From: Streptomyces bambusae | Lineage (GTDB): Bacteria > Actinomycetota > Actinomycetes > Streptomycetales > Streptomycetaceae | DNA length: 64,000 nt | Direction of reading: 5' to 3' | Assembly: GCF_019400985.1 (NCBI RefSeq) | Contig: NZ_WTFF01000006.1 | Coordinates: forward strand, 1-64,000 | Shown: in pieces, positions 1 through 7,720 of the stretch | How positions within the stretch are numbered: the stretch's first letter is position 1 | Layout: the number at the start of each line of letters is the position of its first letter | Program-made: the position numbers and the translations under genes | Notes under the pieces: generated by a model | The model's database searches: none | Seen by the model: the letters and a program-made list of their open reading frames with translations, nothing else | Told to the model about the DNA's origin: nothing

Positions 1-225
1 ACCGCCGTCCTGGCCGCCGCAGTGGCCGCCGCGGACCCGCAGCAGCCGGTACGGCGCGGACTCGGCGGCAACGGCCGCGGCCACGGCCTCGCCGGCCGTG
101 GTGTCGGTCACCTGCTCGGCGGCAGCGGTGCCACCGGGCGGGCCCGCCGGGCGGGACGCCGCACGACGGCGGCGACGCGGCGGCAGGTTGTCGCTGGGGG
201 TGCTGTTGTCAACGTTCTGGGGCAT
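1..225 (-). CDS. rne: Ribonuclease E/G, N-terminal fragment
   Basis: The first 75 codons of a leftward gene that continues beyond the window. The protein starts MPQNVDNSTPSDNLPPRRRR and goes on as a disordered Arg/Ala/Pro-rich stretch, which is how Streptomyces RNase E/G proteins begin. None of the S1 or catalytic domain is inside the window. ATG is at 225-223 with a GGGAG ribosome site about 10 bases upstream. The family is the main endoribonuclease for mRNA decay and rRNA processing. The call rests on the N-terminal signature and on position next to the DUF2344/radical SAM genes, which is the Streptomyces order. The last visible residues (Gly/Cys-rich) are less typical, so a frame change near position 30 cannot be excluded. 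Confidence 0.75.
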   Translation of the reverse strand, partial: MPQNVDNSTPSDNLPPRRRRRAASRPAGPPGGTAAAEQVTDTTAGEAVAAAVAAESAPYRLLRVRGGHCGGQDGG

Positions 226-456
226 GCGGGGGTTCTCCCGTCACGCTCCCGGGCGCCGCGGCTGACATCCGGTCCGGCACGGCTCCGCGTGATGAGCGCG
301 GAGCCGGCCTCCGGGGCGCATGCGCCTCACGGGAGCTGTAGTCCAATGCCGCCGGTTCCGTACGTGATGTCGCACGGCCTGACGGAAGTCTTCAGGTCTG
401 TGCGCGGCCCGACCCAGGTGGCTCCCGAGTGCCAGGGCTGCACGCGACGACAGCCC
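226..456. other. Gap between rne and DUF2344 gene
   Basis: 231 bases without a gene; the rne leader and promoter must lie here. No hairpin or operator was recognised. Confidence 0.45.
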
Positions 457-1275
457 TTACGCGGGACCTTCCGGCGCCTTCGCGTCGGCTGTCACGGCGG
501 CCGTGGGTGGAGCGGCCGTGTCGGCGTCGCGGTCGGGCGCGAGCGGGTCGGTCACCGTGCCGGACTCCTCGTCGAAGAGCCCCTGCGCCAGCCTGGTCAC
601 CGCTGCGGGGACCGGCGGCGCCAGGTCGGCCACAGCTCGGAGACCGGACAGGACGTCGTCGGGTCGCACGGCAGGTGTCACGTGCCGAACAACCAGCCGC
701 AGTATCGCACAGGCATTGTCCAGCGGCCTATCGGCTGCCGCCGGACGGGCGTCCAGGCTCACCACGGCCGCCCGGGTGTCGAAGGTGCGCACGCCGTTCT
801 TGGTGCGGCGCTGGACCTCGACGGTCTCCGCGGCCAGGAAGGTCTGCGCCGCGCGCTCGGCCTCCTCCGGCTCCACGCCGTCCAGGCGCAGCTCCCAGAC
901 GGAGGCGGTCAGCCGGTCGGCGAGACCGGACGTACGGGCCTGGACGGCATCGACGATGTCGAGGCCGTCGGGCAGCGACTCGTCGAGCAGCTCGCGCAGC
1001 TTCTCGGGGTCGCGGTGTGCGGTGAGGGCGATCTCCAGGTACTCGGCCTCGCTTCCGGTACCGGTCGGCGCGGCGTTCGCGTAGCTGACCTTCGGGTGCG
1101 GGGTGAAGCCTGCCGAGTACGCCATCGGCACCTCGGCGCGGCGCAGGGCCCGCTCGAAGGCGCGCTGGAAGTCTCGGTGGCTGGTGAACCGGAGGCGGCC
1201 GCGCTTGGTGTAGCGCAGTCGGATGCGCTGCACCGCCGGTGCGGGCGGCGGGCCTTCGGGCTGTCGCTTGCCCAG
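457..1275 (-). CDS. TIGR03936/DUF2344 radical-SAM-associated protein
   Basis: A DUF2344 protein of about 272 residues. Family features are the opening RIRLRYTKRGRLRFTSHRDF, then RAEVPMAYSAGFTPHPKVSYA and an acidic/Ala-rich tail. The family is found beside or fused to TIGR03960 radical SAM proteins (here 2942-4867) and its biochemical role is unknown. Start choice is unusual. The first ATG/GTG/TTG in frame is a GTG at 1233, which has no ribosome site. A CTG at 1275-1273 has AAGGAG at 1289-1284 with an 8-base spacer, and the added residues (GKRQPEGPPPAPAV) match how I recall Streptomyces homologues starting. I therefore place the start at CTG. If that is wrong, the gene is 457-1233. Confidence 0.85.
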   Translation of the reverse strand: MGKRQPEGPPPAPAVQRIRLRYTKRGRLRFTSHRDFQRAFERALRRAEVPMAYSAGFTPHPKVSYANAAPTGTGSEAEYLEIALTAHRDPEKLRELLDESLPDGLDIVDAVQARTSGLADRLTASVWELRLDGVEPEEAERAAQTFLAAETVEVQRRTKNGVRTFDTRAAVVSLDARPAAADRPLDNACAILRLVVRHVTPAVRPDDVLSGLRAVADLAPPVPAAVTRLAQGLFDEESGTVTDPLAPDRDADTAAPPTAAVTADAKAPEGPA

Positions 1276-1347
1276 TGGTTCTTCTCCTTGTGCGGGGCGC
1301 GAGCACTCAGGCTCCGCCCTAGGACGTCGTTCGCAGCGGGGGGCGGC

Positions 1348-2097
1348 TCAGCGGCCGCGCCTGCCGGCTGTCGTACTACCCAGAGTACGCGCCCGTGACC
1401 TCGCCGGTTCCTGCGGCGGCGCACCGAAGAGGGCCCGGCGCACCTCGGACCACGCCTGGCGCACCGGCTCGGTCACCGTCCGCCACACCGCGCGTACGGC
1501 GTGCCCGACCGGGGTGAGCACGTGCCGGTAGATCCACACGGCCGGCAGCCCGAGCACCACCCAGGCCACCCACCGCAGACCGCGCCCGAACCAGGCGAGG
1601 ATCCGCCCGGCGACGCCCCAGGCCCAGGCGAGCAGCTGTCCGAGCGGGGCGAGCACATAGTCGTACAGCGGCCGGAGCACGTACCGGCCGAGCATCCGCG
1701 CGATCCAGCCCACGGCCAGCCCCACCGGCCTCAGCAGCCCCCGGTAAACCACCGTCCACGGCCAGACGATCAGCACCAGGGTGAGCGCCTGGTCCAGCCA
1801 GGCCACGGCCAGCGCGAGCGGCCCGAACACATAGGCCAGCGGAACGACGACGAACCGGTACAGGAACCGCCCGACGGGCACCACCACGTACCGCCACAAG
1901 GCGACCCAGGGCCAGACGAACACCGCTTTGAGCAGCGGTACCAGCACATACGTGCACAGCGGCCCGAGCACATACCGCCCGAGGAACCGTCCGCACGCGG
2001 CGAGCAGCTCCCACAGCGCACGCACCGGCAGCACGACGAGCACCGCCACCACCTTGACCGGGAACCGCACGGCCCGGACCAACCAGCCTTCTTCCAT
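1348..2097 (-). CDS. Repetitive integral membrane protein of unknown function
   Basis: About 249 residues, almost wholly membrane-embedded or amphipathic. The pattern RYVxxPLxxYVLxPLxxxxxxPW recurs roughly every 20-25 residues (GRYVLGPLCTYVLVPLLKAV, WRYVVVPVGRFLYRFVVVPL, GRYVLRPLYDYVLAPLGQLL). Each block has an aromatic-Val-x-x-Pro kink, so the protein looks like internal duplications of a helix-Pro-helix unit. The C-terminus is basic. I recognise it only as a conserved Streptomyces hypothetical next to rne. ATG at 2097 is the best canonical start. A TTG five codons in has a better placed GGAAG site, and a TTG at 2106 extends it by three residues. The vapC terminator hairpin ends only 13 bases upstream of the ATG, so it must have a very short leader or be read through from vapBC. 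Confidence 0.7.
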   Translation of the reverse strand: MEEGWLVRAVRFPVKVVAVLVVLPVRALWELLAACGRFLGRYVLGPLCTYVLVPLLKAVFVWPWVALWRYVVVPVGRFLYRFVVVPLAYVFGPLALAVAWLDQALTLVLIVWPWTVVYRGLLRPVGLAVGWIARMLGRYVLRPLYDYVLAPLGQLLAWAWGVAGRILAWFGRGLRWVAWVVLGLPAVWIYRHVLTPVGHAVRAVWRTVTEPVRQAWSEVRRALFGAPPQEPARSRARTLGSTTAGRRGR

Positions 2098-2110
2098 GCA
2101 GGTCAAGACG

Positions 2111-2150
2111 CCCGAAGGCCCCCGACCGTTGCAGGTCGGGGGCCTTCGGG
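2111..2150 (-). terminator. Terminator of vapBC
   Basis: Perfect 17-bp inverted repeat (2111-2127 with 2134-2150) around a 6-base loop, starting 6 bases after the vapC stop. It lies directly in front of the repetitive membrane protein gene. Confidence 0.85.
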
Positions 2151-2156
2151 AGGGGT

Positions 2157-2585
2157 TCAGTCGACGGACCCCGGCTCGGCCAGCCAGCGGGTTCGCAGGT
2201 CGGTGTGCTTGGCGATCGTCTCGAAGTCCCGGTCGTAGTGGAGGACGGTGAGCCGGTGATGCGCGGCGGTGACCGCCACCACGAGGTCGACGACCCCGGC
2301 GGAGCGGAGGCAGCCGGCGCCCGCCAGGGTGTCCTGCAGCAGCAATACCTTCACCCAGACGTCGTCCGGGATTCCGTACCAGGTGTAGAGGTCACCGAGG
2401 GTTTCGCGCATGGTCGTGTACTGCTCGGCGGACCGCGCCGAGTACAGCACCTCCGCCTCGGTCGCCGCACACATCCCGATACGGCCCGCGGTGAGCGCGG
2501 AACGCCACACGGAGAAGGGTCCGGGCAGCGTGATGCGGTGCGCCGCCGAGGTGTCGATCAGGAAACCGGCGTCTCGATCCCCCAC
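2157..2585 (-). CDS. vapC: VapC-type PIN-domain ribonuclease toxin
   Basis: A 142-residue PIN-domain protein, the normal VapC length. The acidic metal-binding residues of the family are visible: D11 (FLIDTSA), E43/E45 (ATEAEVL), D100 (GVVDLVVA) and D118/D120 (HYDRDFE). VapC toxins are Mg-dependent endoribonucleases that cleave tRNA or rRNA when freed from VapB. The start is GTG at 2585 with AGGAGG about 11 bases upstream, inside the 3' end of vapB. The two genes overlap by 28 bases and are translationally coupled. Nothing looks damaged, so the toxin is probably active. Confidence 0.9.
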   Translation of the reverse strand: MGDRDAGFLIDTSAAHRITLPGPFSVWRSALTAGRIGMCAATEAEVLYSARSAEQYTTMRETLGDLYTWYGIPDDVWVKVLLLQDTLAGAGCLRSAGVVDLVVAVTAAHHRLTVLHYDRDFETIAKHTDLRTRWLAEPGSVD

Positions 2586-2803
2586 GGTCCGCGCACCTCC
2601 TCCTTGAACCCAGCCTCCCGCCCCTTGTCGAAGGCTCCCTCCTCGTCCAGCTCGACGAGTCTGGCCAGGGCCTTCTCCCTCCTGACCCGTGCTCCTATTT
2701 CCGCCAAGGCCGCGTTCACGGTGTCCTTCTTGGTCCTGGTTCCGAGCGCCGCTGCGGCCAGCGCGAGCGCTTCCTCGTCAAGATCGATCACGGTCTTGGC
2801 CAT
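2558..2803 (-). CDS. vapB: VapB-type antitoxin
   Basis: An 81-residue protein starting MAKTVIDLDEEALALAAAAL. A short beta strand followed by helices is typical of the ribbon-helix-helix DNA-binding part of VapB antitoxins. The C-terminal half, ending near FKEEVRGPWGIETP, would wrap the toxin. ATG at 2803 has AAAGGTGG just upstream. It precedes and overlaps vapC, the standard order. By family behaviour, VapB with VapC represses its own promoter. The 85 bases upstream (2804-2890) are clearly richer in A and T than their surroundings and contain GGATATCC at 2839-2846. Confidence 0.9.
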   Translation of the reverse strand: MAKTVIDLDEEALALAAAALGTRTKKDTVNAALAEIGARVRREKALARLVELDEEGAFDKGREAGFKEEVRGPWGIETPVS

Positions 2804-2890
2804 GGCCCCACCTTTCGATACCCAGCACTATGCAATCAGGATATCCAGACGAGGTCCATGCAGAAACATTCCTGCGCATTCGAATGAATA
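2804..2890 (-). promoter_or_regulatory. Probable vapBC promoter/operator region
   Basis: An A/T-rich gap between the radical SAM terminator and vapB. It contains the palindrome GGATATCC (2839-2846) and the sequence GCACTATGCA (2825-2834). No confident -10/-35 pair was assigned. The operator role is inferred from VapB autoregulation. Confidence 0.35.
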
Positions 2891-2919
2891 TGCCCCCACC
2901 GGGAATCCCGGTGGGGGCA
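2891..2919 (-). terminator. Terminator of the TIGR03960 gene
   Basis: 14-bp perfect inverted repeat (2891-2904 and 2906-2919), about 22 bases after the radical SAM stop codon. Confidence 0.85.
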
Positions 2920-2941
2920 CAGGCGCGAGCCGCGACCGCGG

Positions 2942-4867
2942 CTACTTCACGACCGACAGCGGCAGCAGCTTCTTGCCGGTGGGGCCGATCTGGATGTGCG
3001 TGTCCATCTGCGGGCACACGCCGCAGTCGAAGCACGGGGTCCAGCGGCAGTCCTCGACCTCCGACTCGTCCAGGGCGTCCTGCCAGTCCTCCCAGAGCCA
3101 GTCCTTGTCCAGGCCGGAGTCCAGGTGGTCCCAGGGCAGGACCTCCTCGTACGTGCGCTCGCGCGTGGTGTACCAGGCGACGTCCACGCCGTACTCGGGC
3201 AGGGTCTTCTCGGCCGCCTGCATCCAGCGGTCGTAGGAGAAGTGCTCGCGCCAGCCGTCGAAGCGGCCGCCGTCCTCGTACACGGCGCGGATGACGTCGC
3301 CGATGCGGCGGTCACCGCGCGAGAGCAGGCCCTCGACGATGCCGGGCTTGCCGTCGTGGTAGCGGAAGCCGATCGAGCGGCCGTACTTCTTGTCGCCGCG
3401 GATCTTGTCGCGGAGCTTTTCGAGACGGGCGTCCGTCTCCTCCGCCGAGAGCTGCGGGGCCCACTGGAACGGGGTGTGGGGCTTCGGGACGAAGCCGCCG
3501 ATCGAGACCGTGCAGCGGATGTCGTTCTGGCCGGAGACCTCGCGGCCCTTGGCGATGACGTTGACCGCCATGTCGCCGATCTGGAGCACGTCCTCGTCGG
3601 TCTCGGTCGGCAGGCCGCACATGAAGTACAGCTTCACCTGGCGCCAGCCGTTGCCGTAGGCGGTGGCGACGGTGCGGATGAGGTCCTCCTCCGACACCAT
3701 CTTGTTGATGACCTTGCGCATGCGCTCGGACCCGCCCTCGGGGGCGAAGGTCAGGCCGGAGCGGCGGCCGTTGCGCGTCAGCTCGTTGGCCAGGTCGACG
3801 TTGAAGGCGTCCACCCGGGTGGAGGGGAGGGACAGGCCGATCTTGTCTTCCTCGTACCGGTCCGCGAGGCCCTTGGCGATGTCGGCGATCTCCGTGTGGT
3901 CCGCGGACGACAGGGAGAGCAGGCCGACCTCCTCGAAGCCCGTGGCCTTCAGGCCGCGCTCCACCATCTCGCCGATGCCGGTGATGCTTCGCTCCCGCAC
4001 GGGGCGCGTGATCATGCCGGCCTGGCAGAAACGGCAGCCGCGGGTGCAGCCGCGGAAGATCTCCACCGACATCCGCTCGTGGACGGTCTCGGCGAGCGGG
4101 ACCAGCGGCTGCTTGGGGTAGGGCCACTCGTCGAGGTCCATGACGGTGTGCTTGGACACGCGCCACGGCACGCCGGAGCGGTTGGGGACGACCCGGCCGA
4201 TGCGGCCGTCCGGCAGGTACTCGACGTCGTAGAAGCCGGGGACGTAGATGTTGCCGGTCTTCGCGAGGCGGAAGAGGATCTCCTCGCGGCCGCCGGGACG
4301 GCCCTCCGCCTTCCACGCGCGGATGATCTCGGTCATGTCGAGGACGGCCTGCTCGCCGTCGCCGATGACCGCCGCGTCGATGAAGTCCGCGATCGGCTCC
4401 GGGTTGAAGGCCGCATGGCCGCCCGCCAGCACGATCGGGTGGTCGACGGTGCGGTCCTTGGACTCCAGCGGGATGCCCGCGAGGTCCAGGGCCGTGAGCA
4501 TGTTCGTGTAGCCCAGCTCCGTGGAGAAGGACAGGCCGAACACGTCGAACGCGCCCACCGGGCGGTGCGAGTCCACCGTGAACTGCGGGACCCCGTGCTC
4601 GCGCATCAGGGCCTCCAGGTCCGGCCACACGCTGTAGGTGCGCTCGGCGAGGACGCCCTCGCGCTCGTTGAGCACCTCGTAGAGGATCATGACGCCCTGG
4701 TTGGGCAGACCGACCTCGTACGCGTCCGGGTACATGAGCGCCCAGCGGACGTCCGCACTCTCCCAGGGCTTGACGGTGGAGTTGAGTTCACCGCCGACGT
4801 ACTGGATGGGCTTCTGGACGTGCGGGAGCAGAGCCTCGAGCTGAGGAAAAACGGACTCGGCGGGCAT
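2942..4867 (-). CDS. TIGR03960 family B12-binding-type radical SAM protein
   Basis: A 641-residue radical SAM enzyme starting MPAESVFPQLEALLPHVQKP. It contains the [4Fe-4S] motif CTRGCRFC inside VEIFRGCTRGCRFCQAG, preceded by a domain of the B12-binding type (MYPDAYEVGLPNQG, AGGHAAFNPEP). The tail is Cys-rich (CRWTPCFDCGVCPQMDTHIQ) and suggests a second metal site. Its reaction is unknown; in many bacteria it is fused or adjacent to DUF2344. Here its partner lies 1.7 kb downstream on the same strand, separated by vapBC and a membrane protein. The open frame extends far upstream, but ATG 4867 has GAAGG 8 bases before it and matches the family start. Likely soluble and oxygen-sensitive. Confidence 0.92.
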   Translation of the reverse strand: MPAESVFPQLEALLPHVQKPIQYVGGELNSTVKPWESADVRWALMYPDAYEVGLPNQGVMILYEVLNEREGVLAERTYSVWPDLEALMREHGVPQFTVDSHRPVGAFDVFGLSFSTELGYTNMLTALDLAGIPLESKDRTVDHPIVLAGGHAAFNPEPIADFIDAAVIGDGEQAVLDMTEIIRAWKAEGRPGGREEILFRLAKTGNIYVPGFYDVEYLPDGRIGRVVPNRSGVPWRVSKHTVMDLDEWPYPKQPLVPLAETVHERMSVEIFRGCTRGCRFCQAGMITRPVRERSITGIGEMVERGLKATGFEEVGLLSLSSADHTEIADIAKGLADRYEEDKIGLSLPSTRVDAFNVDLANELTRNGRRSGLTFAPEGGSERMRKVINKMVSEEDLIRTVATAYGNGWRQVKLYFMCGLPTETDEDVLQIGDMAVNVIAKGREVSGQNDIRCTVSIGGFVPKPHTPFQWAPQLSAEETDARLEKLRDKIRGDKKYGRSIGFRYHDGKPGIVEGLLSRGDRRIGDVIRAVYEDGGRFDGWREHFSYDRWMQAAEKTLPEYGVDVAWYTTRERTYEEVLPWDHLDSGLDKDWLWEDWQDALDESEVEDCRWTPCFDCGVCPQMDTHIQIGPTGKKLLPLSVVK

Positions 4868-4938
4868 CTCGCGACCTTCGTGAGCTGGCAGGGGGCGACT
4901 ATCTAGCGTAACCCGGGTGCAGGGCCGCCCCCGCCGCC

Positions 4939-6462
4939 TCAGTTCTTCAGGGGGGACAGCAGGGACGGCGCCCCGGCCTCGGCCCAGAGCTCGGGGAGCT
5001 CGCGTTCCAGGCGGTCGGCCAGGGCCTCCTCGCGGCCGTACAGCAGGCCCCAGGTGAACGAGGACTCGCCCGCGCCGTTCGCCTGGACGGCCAGCTGCCG
5101 CAGGGCCTCGCGGGCGACGACGCTGTCCTGGTGCTCGCCGAGGGCCGTCTGGAGCGACTTCACGGCCTTGCCGAGCCGCTTGGCGGGTCCGCCGAGGACG
5201 CCTGTGGCGGACTCCGCCGCGTAGCGGGCGCGCTTGGCCGCCTTGCGGGCCTCGTGCAGGGCGAGGTCGCGCTCGTGTCCGGGGTCGAGGTCCAGCGCGC
5301 GGCCGATCCGGTCGGCCAGCCGGCGGTGGTCGCGCAGGACCGCCTTGGCCAGGGCCTTCGGGGCGGGGTCCGCGGCGCCCGGCAGCAGCGGCGGGTCGGC
5401 GAGCAGCGCGTCGAGGGCGTCGAGCAGGGCGAGGTGGCGGCGGCTGTCGAGGGCGGCCAGGGTGCGCCGTCGGGCGCCGGCCCGGCGGGCGTTGTTCCAG
5501 ATGCGCAGCCGGCCGCGGACCGAGCCGAGGAGCAGGGGGCGGGGGACCTCGTCGAGGCCGCTCTGGAAGCGCTCCATGAGCACCTCCTGGTCGCGGTCGA
5601 CGCCGAGCTCGCCGGCCAGCCACTTCAGCTCCTCGCCGAGCGGGTCGGTGACCTCGCGGTCCAGGACCTTGGCGTACGTCCTCAGGGCGCTGCGCAGCCG
5701 CCGGGTCGCCACGCGCAGCTGGTGCACGGAGTCGGGCAGGTCGCGGCGGACGGCCGGGTCCTGGGCGACGAGTGCGTCGCGCTGTTCGCGCAGGTACGCG
5801 AGGACCTCCGCGCCGGCCGTGCCGGGGTCGAGGTCCGGTGCCGGGCGGGGCGCCGGCCGGGCGCCGGTCTCGTCGAGGGCCCGGGCGAGCTTGGACGGGG
5901 CGTCGGAGACCTTGAGGCCGGCCTTGCGGAAGGCCTTCTCCACGGCGTCGAGGAGGGCGGGGTCGGTGCCGTCGGCGAGCTCGACCTCGACCTCGGTCCA
6001 GCCAGCGCTGGTGTCGGCGCGTTCGGCCGTGACGGTGTCGGTGCTGAGCTCGGCGAGCAGTGCGCCGTCGGCGTCCACGAGGTGGGCGATCTTGCGCGAG
6101 GACAGCAGCCGGACCTGCGGGGACAGGTCGGTGTCGCGGACCCGGGAGCGCACGAGGGCGGCGAGGCTGCGCGGGACGGTGTCGCTGAGGGCGGCCCGGA
6201 CCTCGTCGCGCACGCCCGGGGAGACGGGCAGTTTCAGGTGCCAGCCCTCGTCCTCGCCGCCGGTGCGGCGGCGCAGTGTCAGGCCGTCGGCGGCCAGGCG
6301 CCCGTCGGGGGTGTCGTAGTAGACGGCGTCGAGGTCGGCGGTGCCCCGGTCGAGGACGGCGGCGATCCCCGCCGTGCCCGTCAGGTCCGGGACTCCGCGT
6401 CTGCTGGCCTTGGGCTTCGTGAACTCGAATTTCCGCTCGATCTCGCGCTTCGTGTCCGCCAT
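4939..6462 (-). CDS. CYTH and CHAD domain-containing protein
   Basis: 507 residues with two domains. The N-terminal CYTH domain (about 1-200) starts REIERKFEF, the conserved ExExK signature of triphosphate-tunnel enzymes, with later basic and acidic strands (LTLRRRTGG, WTEVEVEL). The C-terminal CHAD domain (about 220-500) is helical and rich in conserved His/Arg (VHQLRVATRRLRSALR, HEARKAAKRARYAAE) and binds polyphosphate in characterised members. A triphosphatase acting on polyphosphate or a related substrate is plausible. ATG at 6462. It lies 72 bases upstream of the radical SAM gene in the same direction. Confidence 0.9.
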   Translation of the reverse strand: MADTKREIERKFEFTKPKASRRGVPDLTGTAGIAAVLDRGTADLDAVYYDTPDGRLAADGLTLRRRTGGEDEGWHLKLPVSPGVRDEVRAALSDTVPRSLAALVRSRVRDTDLSPQVRLLSSRKIAHLVDADGALLAELSTDTVTAERADTSAGWTEVEVELADGTDPALLDAVEKAFRKAGLKVSDAPSKLARALDETGARPAPRPAPDLDPGTAGAEVLAYLREQRDALVAQDPAVRRDLPDSVHQLRVATRRLRSALRTYAKVLDREVTDPLGEELKWLAGELGVDRDQEVLMERFQSGLDEVPRPLLLGSVRGRLRIWNNARRAGARRRTLAALDSRRHLALLDALDALLADPPLLPGAADPAPKALAKAVLRDHRRLADRIGRALDLDPGHERDLALHEARKAAKRARYAAESATGVLGGPAKRLGKAVKSLQTALGEHQDSVVAREALRQLAVQANGAGESSFTWGLLYGREEALADRLERELPELWAEAGAPSLLSPLKN

Positions 6463-6511
6463 AACCCGAACCTAGTCCTGAACGGATCGCGTCGGCAGGG
6501 TGAACAGCGGA

Positions 6512-7717
6512 TTAGGCCGACATCGGTCGCTGCACCCTGATCGACTGGAGGAGTCCGACCGCCACCCAGACGGCGAACATCGAGGAGCCGCCGTAGGACA
6601 CGAACGGCAGGGGCAGGCCCGCCACCGGCATGATGCCCAGGTTCATCCCGATGTTCTCGAAGGACTGGAAGGCGAACCAGGCGATGATCCCGGCCGCCAC
6701 GACCGTCCCGTAGAGCTCGGTGGTCTCCCGTGCGATCACGCAGGCCCGCCACAGCACGACCCCGAGCAGGCCGAGGATGAGGATGCCGCCGACGAAGCCC
6801 AGCTCCTCGCCGGCCACGGTGAACACGAAGTCGGTCTGCTGTTCCGGTACGAACTGTCCGGTGGTCTGCGGTCCCTTGAACAGGCCCGAGCCGAGCGCGC
6901 CGCCGCCGCCGATCGCGATCCGCGCCTGGTTGGTGTTGTAGCCGGCGCCGGCGGGGTCGAGCTCGGGGTTGGCGAAGGCGGCGAAGCGGTTGATCTGGTA
7001 CTCGTCGAGCACGCCGAGCTGCCAGATCAGGATCGCGCCCACCGTCCCGGAGCCGATCAGCCCGAGCACCCAGCGGTTGGAGGCGCCGGAGGCCAGCAGC
7101 ACGCCCAGCACGATCACGACCATCACCATGACCGACCCGAGGTCGGGCATCAGCATCACGATGCCCATGGGTGCGGCGGCCAGGCACAGTGCCTTGACCA
7201 CGGTCCGGTGCTCGGGATGCACCAGGTCGCCCGCGTCCACCCGGGCGGCCAGCAGCATCGCCATCACCAGGATGATCGTGACCTTCACGAACTCCGAGGG
7301 CTGGAGCGAGAAGCCGCCGCCGATGACGATCCAGGCGTGGGCGCCGTTGATGGTGGCGCCGAGCGGGGTGAGCACGGCGGCGACCAGCACGATCGAGAGC
7401 CCGTACAGGACCGGCACGGCCCCGCGCAGGGTGCGGTGGCCGAGCCAGACCGTCCCGATCATCAGGACCAGGCCGATGCCGGTGTTGAGCAGGTGGCGCC
7501 ACAGGAAGTACTGCGGGTCGCCCTGGTTGAGGTAGTCGCGGTGGCGGGTCGCGGACCACACCAGCAGCGAACCGATCAGCGACAGCCCGAGGCCCGCGAG
7601 CAGTATCGGCCAGTCGAGCCGGCGCAGGACCGAGTCGCGGGCCGTCAGCCGGGCGAGCGGGCCCTTCTGCGGCGCGTACCGGGACACGGAGAACTTGTTG
7701 GCGGTCTGCATCATCAC
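6512..7717 (-). CDS. rodA: RodA, SEDS peptidoglycan glycosyltransferase
   Basis: 401 residues of the FtsW/RodA/SpoVE (SEDS) family with about ten membrane helices. Recognisable parts are RRLDWPILLAGLGLSLIGSL near the N-terminus, GGGFSLQPSEFVK (the conserved SEDS loop), MPDLGSVMV and the C-terminal MPVAGLPLPFVSYGGSS. SEDS proteins polymerise glycan strands from lipid II together with a class B PBP, here the gene directly upstream. The GTG/ATG/ATG start cluster at 7717-7709 begins within 4 bases of the pbp2 stop, so the two are coupled. Last gene of the mreBCD-pbp2-rodA run; no clear terminator follows. Confidence 0.95.
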   Translation of the reverse strand: MMMQTANKFSVSRYAPQKGPLARLTARDSVLRRLDWPILLAGLGLSLIGSLLVWSATRHRDYLNQGDPQYFLWRHLLNTGIGLVLMIGTVWLGHRTLRGAVPVLYGLSIVLVAAVLTPLGATINGAHAWIVIGGGFSLQPSEFVKVTIILVMAMLLAARVDAGDLVHPEHRTVVKALCLAAAPMGIVMLMPDLGSVMVMVVIVLGVLLASGASNRWVLGLIGSGTVGAILIWQLGVLDEYQINRFAAFANPELDPAGAGYNTNQARIAIGGGGALGSGLFKGPQTTGQFVPEQQTDFVFTVAGEELGFVGGILILGLLGVVLWRACVIARETTELYGTVVAAGIIAWFAFQSFENIGMNLGIMPVAGLPLPFVSYGGSSMFAVWVAVGLLQSIRVQRPMSA

Positions 7718-7720
7718 GTC

